Below are positions 55,204 through 64,000 of a DNA stretch of 64,000 nt, piece after piece. The notes below the pieces were generated by a model, which was not told the origin of the DNA, made no database searches, and saw only the letters and a program-made list of their open reading frames with translations. The stretch spans positions 273,178 to 337,177 of the forward strand of contig JAUSFB010000044.1 in NCBI GenBank assembly GCA_030651575.1, in the 5' to 3' direction. The stretch comes from Phaeospirillum sp. GTDB taxonomy: Bacteria; Pseudomonadota; Alphaproteobacteria; Rhodospirillales; Magnetospirillaceae. The position numbers were made by a program, and so were the translations under genes. How positions within the stretch are numbered: the first letter of the stretch is position 1; each line of letters starts with the position of its first letter.

Positions 55204-56418
55204 ATGAAGGGCGAAGTCAAGAAGGTCGTTCTGGCCTATTCCGGCGGTCTCGACACATCCATCATCCTGCGCTGGCTGCAAGACCAGTATGCCTGCGAGG
55301 TGGTGACCTTCACCGCCGATCTGGGCCAGGGCGAGGAGCTGGAGCCCGCCCGCAAGAAGGCCCAACTGATGGGCATCAAGGACGAGAACATCTTCATCGA
55401 CGATCTGCGCGAGGAATTCGTCCGCGATTTCGTCTTCCCGATGTTTCGCGCCAATGCGCTGTACGAGGGCGTCTACCTGCTGGGCACCTCCATCGCCCGG
55501 CCGCTGATCTCCAAGCGTCAGATCGAGATTGCCAATCTGGTCGGCGCCGACGCGGTGTCCCATGGCGCCACCGGCAAGGGCAACGATCAGGTCCGCTTCG
55601 AGATGGGCTATTACGCCCTGCGTCCCGACATCAAGGTGATCGCGCCGTGGCGTCTGTGGGATCTCAACTCGCGCACCAAGCTGCTGGACTACGCCGAGAA
55701 GCACCAGATTCCCATCGCCAAGGACAAGCGCGGCGAGGCACCCTATTCCACCGACGCCAACCTGCTGCATATCTCCTACGAGGGCAAGGCGCTGGAGGAC
55801 CCGTGGGTCGAGCCGTTTGAGGATATGTACACCCGCTCGGTCAGCCCGGAAAAGGCGCCCGACAAGGCGACCTATGTGGAAATCGAGTTCGAGAAGGGCG
55901 ACGCCGTCGCCATCGACGGCGAGCGCCTGTCGCCGGCCGCCCTGCTGACCAGGCTCAACGCCCTGGGCGGGGCCAACGGCATCGGCCGCCTCGATCTGGT
56001 GGAGAACCGCTTTGTCGGCATGAAAAGCCGGGGCGTCTACGAGACTCCCGGCGGCTCGGTCCTGATCGTCGCCCATCGCGCCATGGAAAGCCTGACCCTC
56101 GACCGTGGCGAAAGCCACCTCAAGGACGAGCTGATGCCGCGCTATGCCGAACTGATCTATAACGGCTTTTGGTTCGCGCCCGAGCGCATCGCCATCCAGA
56201 CCATGATCGACAAGGTGTCCGAGAATGTCTGCGGCACGGTGCGGCTGAAGCTTTACAAGGGCAATGTCAGCGTCGTCGGGCGCAAGTCGGACAAGTCCCT
56301 CTATCGCCTCGATTTCGTGACCTTCGAGGAGGATAGCGTCTATGACCAGCGCGACGCCCAGGGCTTCATCAAGCTCAACGCGCTGCGCATGCGTCTGGCG
56401 AAGTGGGCGCGCGGATAA
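55204..56418 (+). CDS. argG: Argininosuccinate synthase
   Basis: ArgG joins citrulline and aspartate with ATP in arginine synthesis. The 404-residue protein has the P-loop-like [14 protein letters not shown] (PP-loop) at residues 9-22, [26 protein letters not shown] and [38 protein letters not shown] is another signature block. It appears to be a single-gene unit: upstream is the divergent coiled-coil gene, and a strong terminator follows. Confidence 0.97.
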   Translation: MKGEVKKVVLAYSGGLDTSIILRWLQDQYACEVVTFTADLGQGEELEPARKKAQLMGIKDENIFIDDLREEFVRDFVFPMFRANALYEGVYLLGTSIARPLISKRQIEIANLVGADAVSHGATGKGNDQVRFEMGYYALRPDIKVIAPWRLWDLNSRTKLLDYAEKHQIPIAKDKRGEAPYSTDANLLHISYEGKALEDPWVEPFEDMYTRSVSPEKAPDKATYVEIEFEKGDAVAIDGERLSPAALLTRLNALGGANGIGRLDLVENRFVGMKSRGVYETPGGSVLIVAHRAMESLTLDRGESHLKDELMPRYAELIYNGFWFAPERIAIQTMIDKVSENVCGTVRLKLYKGNVSVVGRKSDKSLYRLDFVTFEEDSVYDQRDAQGFIKLNALRMRLAKWARG

Positions 56419-56446
56419 GCGCCCTCTCCTGTTTTCGGCTAGGGAA

Positions 56447-56472
56447 GGCCCCGCTTTGGCGGGGCCCTTTTC
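56447..56472 (+). terminator. Intrinsic terminator after argG
   Basis: GGCCCCGC and GCGGGGCC form a perfect 8-bp stem with a 4-nt loop (TTTG), followed by C and four T residues. It lies 28 bp after the argG stop. Confidence 0.88.
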
Positions 56473-56556
56473 GTTAGGGCATCCGAGATACCCGCTTTAC
56501 GAAGGGTGGGTGGGCTAATACCCTAGGCTAGGTGAATGTTCCGAAAGGAGGTTCCG

Positions 56557-58608
56557 GTGACGTGGCGTCGGTGGTGGCCGCTGATCGTGTGGTTCGGGTT
56601 GACCGTGCCGGTGGGGGGGTGGTTCGGGGCCAATATCCTCGCCGAGCGTGATCGGGTGTGGCGCGACGCCGAGGAGCGGGTTCAGGCCCTCAGCCATCTG
56701 GCCATCATGCATGTGGACAAGCTGATGGAGGGCGCCGACAGCGCCCTGACGGCCGTGTCCATCATGGTCGGCCCGTCCCCGGACTGGAACGCCCTGTCAG
56801 CGAATCACCGGCTGTGGCGGGGCCTGCACGATATGGGCCGGTCCATGGTCGCCGTGCCGCGGCTGGTCGTCATCGATTCGTCCGGGATCATCCGGGTCCA
56901 CGGCGACGTCTTTCCGGTGCCTCTCACCTCCCTCGCCGACCGCCAGTATTTTCAGGATCACCGGGGCATCGCCTCGGACCGGCCGCTGGTGGGCACCCCC
57001 ATTCTGGGGCGGGTCAGTCAGACTCCCGCCCTGACCGTCAGCCGGCGGTTGAGCGGGGAGGGCGGAGTCTTTGACGGCGTGGTGGTCGCCAATCTTCATC
57101 CCCAGGTGTTTTCCGAATTTTTCGGCTCGCTGGCGAACGAGGAGGGCTGCATCCTCAGCCTTCAGCGCGGCGATGGAACCCTACTGGTCCGCTACCCCGT
57201 TTCCGATGGCGCCGTCGGCATCAAGGTGGACAACTCCCGCTTTTTTCCCGCGATCACCGAGGGCCGCTCCGAGGGGCTGGCCGTCACGACCTCGCCGGTG
57301 GACGGCATCTCGCGCATTACCGCCTTCAAGCGCCTCGGGCGATACGATCTGGTGCTGATCGCCGGTTTGCCCGTCGGGCAGGTTCTGGCGCCGTGGCGGC
57401 AGCGGGTCGGGCAGATGGCGATGGTGCTCGGCATCTGCTTCGTGGGGCTGACCGGGTTGCTGGTCTTGCTGTTGCAGCGCCGGAGCGCCGAACTGGCGGT
57501 CCAAAGCCGCCTGCGGGCCAGCGAGGAGAATCTTCGCCAGGCCCAGTCCGTCGCCAGACTGGGATACTATGTCTACGACATGGTCGCGGATGGTTGGATC
57601 AGTTCCGATGTTCTCGACGAGATTTTCGGCATCGATTCCGCCTATCCCCGTTCGGCGCGGGGCTGGCTGGATCTGGTGACGCCGTCCATGCGTCCCGACC
57701 TGGAGCGTTATCTGGGGGAGATCCTGGCCGGGGAGCACGAGTTCGATCTGGAATACGAGATCATCCGCCCCGGCGACGGCCAGCGGCGGTGGGTTGCCGG
57801 GGTCGGCAAGGTGGAGCGCGGTGGCGACGGCCAGCCGCTCCGGCTGGTGGGCACCATCCAAGACATTACCGAGCGCAAGCGGGTCGAGCAGGCCCTGGCC
57901 GAAAAGGTGGCGGAACTGGCCCGTTCCAACACCGAGTTGGAGCAGTTCGCCTATGTCGCCTCCCACGACCTGCGCGAGCCCCTGCGCATGGTCAGTTCCT
58001 ATGTGGATCTGCTGGGCCGCCGCTATGCCGACAAGCTCGACGACAATGCCCGCGAGTATATCGCCTTCGCCAAGGACGGCGCCGTCCGCATGGATCGTCT
58101 GGTGCTGGACCTGCTGGAATACTCCCGGATCGGCCGCATCACTCAGCCTATGACGCTGGTCCCTCTGGACGATATCCTGGATCGGGTCTTGCGGGCATTG
58201 CAAGGTAAGGCCGCCGAAGCCGGGGCGCGGGTCGAGGTTTTGACGAAGCCCCTGCCGACCGTGCTGGGTGATGCCGGCGAACTGACCCGGCTGCTTCAGA
58301 ATTTGATCGGCAACGCCCTCAAATATCGTGCGGCCGACCGGCCGGCGGTGGTGACCGTGACGGCCGAAACCCGAGGCCCGGTGGTGGAACTTCGCATCGC
58401 CGATAATGGGATCGGGATCGAATCGCAGTATTTCGAGCGAGTCTTCCTGATCTTCCAACGGCTGCACAAGCGCGACGAGTACGAAGGAACCGGCATCGGA
58501 CTGGCGATCTGCAAGAAGATCGTCGAGCATCACGGCGGCCGGATCTGGCTGGAGTCAACTCCGGGGGAGGGCTCCATCTTCCACATCGCTTTGCCGGCGG
58601 TGGATTAG
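56557..58608 (+). CDS. Sensor histidine kinase with Cache and PAS domains
   Basis: A 683-residue kinase. TM1 about 7-27, an extracellular dCache sensor about 35-265 (RQYFQDHRG, PILGRVSQTPALTVSRRL), TM2 about 286-306, a PAS_3-like domain about 325-450, HisKA of the phytochrome-like type with FAYVASHDLREPLRM (His470), and HATPase with NALKYRAADRP, DNGIGI and GTGIGLAICKKI. The start is taken as GTG 56557. The strong AAAGGAGG (56544-56551) lies inside the longer frame that begins at ATG 56536, and it is correctly spaced only for the GTG. The response regulator is unknown. The 3' end overlaps the convergent FNR-like gene by 4 bp. Confidence 0.9.
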   Translation: MTWRRWWPLIVWFGLTVPVGGWFGANILAERDRVWRDAEERVQALSHLAIMHVDKLMEGADSALTAVSIMVGPSPDWNALSANHRLWRGLHDMGRSMVAVPRLVVIDSSGIIRVHGDVFPVPLTSLADRQYFQDHRGIASDRPLVGTPILGRVSQTPALTVSRRLSGEGGVFDGVVVANLHPQVFSEFFGSLANEEGCILSLQRGDGTLLVRYPVSDGAVGIKVDNSRFFPAITEGRSEGLAVTTSPVDGISRITAFKRLGRYDLVLIAGLPVGQVLAPWRQRVGQMAMVLGICFVGLTGLLVLLLQRRSAELAVQSRLRASEENLRQAQSVARLGYYVYDMVADGWISSDVLDEIFGIDSAYPRSARGWLDLVTPSMRPDLERYLGEILAGEHEFDLEYEIIRPGDGQRRWVAGVGKVERGGDGQPLRLVGTIQDITERKRVEQALAEKVAELARSNTELEQFAYVASHDLREPLRMVSSYVDLLGRRYADKLDDNAREYIAFAKDGAVRMDRLVLDLLEYSRIGRITQPMTLVPLDDILDRVLRALQGKAAEAGARVEVLTKPLPTVLGDAGELTRLLQNLIGNALKYRAADRPAVVTVTAETRGPVVELRIADNGIGIESQYFERVFLIFQRLHKRDEYEGTGIGLAICKKIVEHHGGRIWLESTPGEGSIFHIALPAVD

Positions 58609-59315
58609 CAGTACCGATCGGCCGCTGGTCTGGCCGCCGCGTGGTGAAGGGTGACCTTGCGGCCACGGAAGGAAATTCGCCCCGCATCGGATAGCCGCCG
58701 TAGTAGCCGCGAGATGACTTCCGGCCCGGTTCCGACCATGGCGGCCATGTCGCGCCAGGAAATGGGCAGGGTCAGGGTGATGTCGCCATTATCCTCGCGC
58801 GCCCCCATCTCGTCGGCCAGGGTCATCAGGGCGGTCAGCACCCGGTCCGGCAGATCGGTGCTGTACAGGCGGAAGATGGTTTCCTCGTTCTCGCGGATTT
58901 CGGCCGAACTCAGCTTCAGCAGGGCGATGCCGATGGCGGGGTCCTCGCGCAGCGCCGTGGTCAGGCGTTCCACCGGCACGAAACAGCCGGTCACGTCGCT
59001 GAGCGCCCGGGCCGAGGTCTCGTGCCGGGACTCGCCCAGCAGGTTGGCGCAGGGGAAAAATGCCCCGGGCTGGAGAATCTTGAGGATGACCAGGGCGCCG
59101 TTCACGTCCACCCGCTCCAGCGCTACCATGCCGGAGGCCAAGCTGAAGCTGCCGCCGACCCGATCGCCCTGGTGGAAGAGATTCTGTCCCCGGCCGACGC
59201 TAAAACGGCTGGACAGTTGGGGGAAGGGACAGCGTGACCCCAGAATATCGCGGATCGGCTGGCGCTGCCGCGTGGCCCAGGCATCGCAATTACGGCAATT
59301 TCCGGAACTGACCAT
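58605..59315 (-). CDS. Crp/Fnr family regulator, FNR-like with unusual cysteine pattern
   Basis: A 236-residue regulator: an N-terminal tail with Cys7, Cys10 and Cys29, a cNMP-type beta-roll (about 35-125), a dimer helix, and a C-terminal winged helix. The recognition helix contains EVISR (Glu199, Ser202, Arg203), the same key residues E--SR used by E. coli FNR to read TTGAT half sites. Cys111 (TGCFVP) aligns with the fourth cluster ligand of FNR. The gap between Cys10 and Cys29 is longer than in FNR, so cluster binding is uncertain. ATG 59315 is the family start. A possible FNR box lies 59 bp upstream. Confidence 0.85.
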   Translation of the reverse strand: MVSSGNCRNCDAWATRQRQPIRDILGSRCPFPQLSSRFSVGRGQNLFHQGDRVGGSFSLASGMVALERVDVNGALVILKILQPGAFFPCANLLGESRHETSARALSDVTGCFVPVERLTTALREDPAIGIALLKLSSAEIRENEETIFRLYSTDLPDRVLTALMTLADEMGAREDNGDITLTLPISWRDMAAMVGTGPEVISRLLRRLSDAGRISFRGRKVTLHHAAARPAADRYC

Positions 59316-59373
59316 ACTTTGATCCCCTGGTTCGTCGCAGATTGGCCGGAGTTTCGAGAGGGAGGGCGATAGG

Positions 59374-59387
59374 ATGATTGTAATCAA
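59374..59387. promoter_or_regulatory. Possible FNR box upstream of the FNR-like gene
   Basis: On the minus strand, TTGAT-TACA-ATCAT differs from the consensus TTGAT-N4-ATCAA at one base. It lies 59 bp before the ATG of the FNR-like gene, so autoregulation is plausible. No clear -10 box could be assigned next to it. Confidence 0.45.
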
Positions 59388-59601
59388 CAACAAGGGTGGG
59401 GCCGCCAGGGGCGCACCAGAGTGAAGTTCCAAAGCTCCGGCGGCATGGTGGCCTATTCCATCGTCTTTGGCGAACATAATTTTATGATCGGAATTAAGTA
59501 TTCGGCTGCCAGTTAACCTTGGTAATTCAAGGGGCTTTTCCATAATTTTATTGTGGCATTGCCGGTGCCCGTTCTTTGTGGCCGGATCGGAGCAATGGCG
59601 G

Positions 59602-59629
59602 CTTGCGAGGCGGATTTTCCACGCCATAT
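59602..59629 (+). promoter_or_regulatory. Possible heat-shock (RpoH) promoter of clpB
   Basis: CTTGCG (59602-59607) and CCATAT (59624-59629) are separated by 16 bp, about 77 bp before the clpB ATG. This resembles the alphaproteobacterial RpoH pattern (CTTG... and CCCCATAT-like -10). It is a weak match, favoured because clpB is usually RpoH-controlled. Confidence 0.4.
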
Positions 59630-59706
59630 CAATCCGTGACCATCCGACGGGGGGGAATGCGGCCATTCCGGCGCCTTCTTCCTGCCGCTCATGAACGAGG
59701 GCAAGC

Positions 59707-62298
<2,592 letters not shown>

Positions 62299-62340
62299 GG
62301 AGGCGCGGGCAGAGCCATTCCCCCGGCAAGCAGCAGGCGA

Positions 62341-63720
62341 TCAATTCGCCTTGAAGCCGGGCTTGCCGGCAGTGACCGCCACATGGGTGGCCGAGGGGAT
62401 GCTGGCCATCAGCAGGTCGGTCTGGCGCTTGAAGGCCTGATAGCGGTCGAGGTCGCGGCCGGCCAGTTTGATGCCGGTGGGTACCTTGATGCTCATGGGG
62501 TTGACCTGGGCATTGCCCTGGAGCACCTCGTAATGCAGGTGCGGCCCGGTGGAGCGCCCGGTGGAGCCGACGAAGCCGATGATCTGGCCCTGGGTCACCC
62601 GGCGTCCGGTATGGACGCCCTGGGCGATGCGGCTCATATGGGCGTAGGCGGTGGCAAAGCCGTTGCCGTGACGCAGGCGGACGTAATTGCCATAGGCGCC
62701 GTTGGGACCGGCCATCTCGATCGAGCCGTCGCCGGCGGCCTGGATCGGGGTGCCGGGGGGGACGCCGAAGTCGATTCCCTTGTGCATCTTGGAAAAGCCC
62801 AGGATCGGATGATGGCGCAGGCCGAATCCAGAGGTGATCTTGGCGCCATCGACCGGAGTCTTCAGCAGGGCCTTCTTGGCGCTTTCGCCCTTGGCGTTGA
62901 AAAAGTCGCTGGCGCCAAGGCTGTCCTCGTAGCGATAGAGCTGAATTTCGGCGCCGGACAGATCCAGGCCGGCATAAAGCAGATCCCCATGGCGGACCAA
63001 TTTGCCCTTGGTGTCGTACCAGCCCTCGAACATCACCTCGAAATTGTCGCCGGGCTGGATGTCGCGCTGAAAGTCGACGTCGTAGCTCAACACCTTGATC
63101 ATGGCGATGATGACCTGGACCGGCACGCCGGCCGCCATGGCGCTTTCATAAAGGCTGGACCGGATCGAGCCCGCGTAGTGGGCCACCTGACGCGTCACCA
63201 GGCGCTTGGTCTCCTCCGGTCTGAAGCCGGCGCCCTTGGCCTTGCGGCGGGCGGCGACGTCGCGGATCGGGTCGGCCGGGAGGCTGATCAGGTTGAAGTC
63301 GCCTTGCCCAAAGCCGTGGGGGGAGGGGTCGAAGGTGACGGTCACCTTCTGTCCGGCCTTGAGGTTGCGGGGGTCGAAGATCGCGATCAGGGCGTCGATG
63401 GCCTGCAAGGCCTCGGCCATGGGAACGCCGGCACGGCCCAGCAGGTCCGTCAGCTTCTCGCCCGAGGCGACCTGTAAGACGTATTCCACTGGCCGGCGGG
63501 CACGGTCCTCGATTTCGCTGTCGGTGGAGTCGGCCAGGCTGTGGATGCCGCCTTCCGCTTCCATATCCATATAAGAAGCGGGAGCCTGATCAAGCGGGGC
63601 GTCGTCGCCGCTGAACGGAACAAACGGGCGGGCGACGAAAACGGCGATGGCGCCGACCACGATGACCAGGGCCAAGGCTTTCAGGCTGCGCTTTAATTTG
63701 GCTGTGACATGGCCTGCCAA
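62341..63720 (-). CDS. M23 family metalloendopeptidase (peptidoglycan DD-endopeptidase)
   Basis: A 459-residue protein anchored by one N-terminal helix (about 13-32), with a LysM/OapA-like middle and a C-terminal LytM domain (about 285-400). The zinc motifs are present: HHPILGFSKMHKGIDF (H...HxxxD type) and GPHLHYEV (HxH). The layout follows the MepM type, which cuts peptide cross-links in murein to allow growth. The start is TTG 63720, the only in-frame start before the membrane helix, with GGAA 5 nt upstream. It is convergent with clpB. Confidence 0.92.
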   Translation of the reverse strand: MAGHVTAKLKRSLKALALVIVVGAIAVFVARPFVPFSGDDAPLDQAPASYMDMEAEGGIHSLADSTDSEIEDRARRPVEYVLQVASGEKLTDLLGRAGVPMAEALQAIDALIAIFDPRNLKAGQKVTVTFDPSPHGFGQGDFNLISLPADPIRDVAARRKAKGAGFRPEETKRLVTRQVAHYAGSIRSSLYESAMAAGVPVQVIIAMIKVLSYDVDFQRDIQPGDNFEVMFEGWYDTKGKLVRHGDLLYAGLDLSGAEIQLYRYEDSLGASDFFNAKGESAKKALLKTPVDGAKITSGFGLRHHPILGFSKMHKGIDFGVPPGTPIQAAGDGSIEMAGPNGAYGNYVRLRHGNGFATAYAHMSRIAQGVHTGRRVTQGQIIGFVGSTGRSTGPHLHYEVLQGNAQVNPMSIKVPTGIKLAGRDLDRYQAFKRQTDLLMASIPSATHVAVTAGKPGFKAN

Positions 63721-63863
63721 GAGTTCCGCTCATCATAAGATATGGCTGGGTGGGTTATGGCAGCCGGGCGGCTTTGAGCGCAATACCAAATGCCCCCATC
63801 CCGAACTGGAGCAGCCGGGGCGGTGAGTTTTTGCGATTGCGAAAGAAATATGACGATGAAGCC

Positions 63864-63891
63864 TTGACGGGGTGTGCGTGAGGGGTTAGAA
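63864..63891 (+). promoter_or_regulatory. Stable-RNA type promoter P1
   Basis: TTGACG (63864-63869) and TTAGAA (63886-63891) are separated by 16 bp and followed by a GC-rich discriminator (CCCGCCTCCC), which is typical of stringently controlled rRNA or tRNA promoters. No coding gene starts in the next 110 bp. Confidence 0.55.
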
Positions 63892-63976
63892 CCCGCCTCC
63901 CGCAGCGAAGACCGGAAGGTTGGAGCGGTGGGGAAGAGGCCCGGTCAGCGGGTTTTGCTGCAGAGCAAAAGAGGTG

Positions 63977-64000
63977 TTGACGGGGCTGGCGGGGCGGGGT
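63977..64000 (+). promoter_or_regulatory. Second stable-RNA type promoter, cut by the window edge
   Basis: TTGACG (63977-63982) with the same GGGG context as P1 begins 113 bp downstream; its -10 box would fall at or just beyond position 64000. Between the two, TTTTGCT-GCAG-AGCAAAA (63953-63970) is a perfect inverted repeat. The likely downstream gene is a stable RNA operon outside the window. Confidence 0.4.

Larger units (their letters stand above)
59316..59706. other. 391-bp intergenic region between the FNR-like gene and clpB
   Basis: This divergent region is AT-richer than its neighbours. It holds the possible FNR box (59374-59387), a possible heat-shock promoter for clpB (59602-59629) and a doubtful 31-codon frame (GTG 59421 to TAA 59516) without a ribosome binding site. 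I see no RNA gene or mobile element in it. Confidence 0.5.

Noticed and set aside
59421..59516. 31-codon frame in the gap before clpB
   Set aside because: It has no ribosome binding site, a GTG start and no recognisable product, so it is described only as part of the intergenic region.

Overview
The window is a gene-dense chromosomal segment of a GC-rich alphaproteobacterium, most likely a Magnetospirillum-like member of the Rhodospirillales. This rests on the gene content: a BzdR-type XRE/shikimate-kinase regulator, the rplU-rpmA-obgE-proB-proA-nadD-rsfS-rlmH string, PPi-type phosphofructokinase, many sensor kinases, flagellar genes and a leucine-catabolism operon. It also rests on the style of the genes (very high GC at third positions, GTG/TTG starts, 1-4 bp stop/start overlaps). 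No sequence search was run, so the genus is an inference. Almost all of the window is ordinary core genome. I see no phage, complete insertion sequence, CRISPR array or plasmid gene.

Layout. 1-8.5 kb: the end of a membrane protein, an SUV3-like RNA helicase, a chemoreceptor, a RutE-like nitroreductase, a divergent polysaccharide deacetylase, a response regulator/PP2C phosphatase and a BzdR-family regulator with a TGCA-N6-TGCA site upstream. 8.5-14.7 kb (minus strand): a ribosome-linked cluster, rplU-rpmA with its own promoter and a UUCG terminator, then obgE-proB-proA-nadD-rsfS-rlmH, where rsfS appears to start at ATA. 14.8-22.8 kb: pfp, a parvulin, argJ, phhB, a metallopeptidase overlapping a Lon-like protease, and an orphan solute-binding protein. 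22.8-28.3 kb: sensor kinase, rpmG, diguanylate cyclase and S41 protease. 28.4-33.5 kb: fliK-flgD-flgE. 33.6-41.4 kb: small housekeeping units (cinA-like, GNAT-NUDIX fusion, nagB, mtnA, patatin, cNMP-binding protein, AEC transporter).

41.4-48.1 kb is a complete leucine/isovalerate catabolic operon: isovaleryl-CoA dehydrogenase, both methylcrotonyl-CoA carboxylase subunits, methylglutaconyl-CoA hydratase and HMG-CoA lyase. Together they convert isovaleryl-CoA to acetyl-CoA and acetoacetate. A tandem 102-bp repeat lies inside it. Just past it are tRNA-Gly(CCC) and a small scar of toxin-antitoxin debris: an in-frame antitoxin-toxin fusion and an HTH antitoxin cut off by another copy of the same dispersed repeat. 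A TetR regulator and a two-component system follow. 53-64 kb holds rlmN, a coiled-coil protein ending in an HPD motif, argG, a PAS sensor kinase, an FNR-like regulator with an unusual cysteine pattern and a possible FNR box, clpB, an M23 endopeptidase and, at the right edge, two tandem promoters of stable-RNA type.

The most unusual items are the apparent ATA start of rsfS, the ParD-ParE-like fusion and truncated HTH gene beside the tRNA, the dispersed hairpin-forming repeat (four copies), the FNR-like protein with C7/C10/C29/C111, and the hairpin that hides the helicase ribosome binding site. I did not find a convincing new multi-gene defence or metabolic system.
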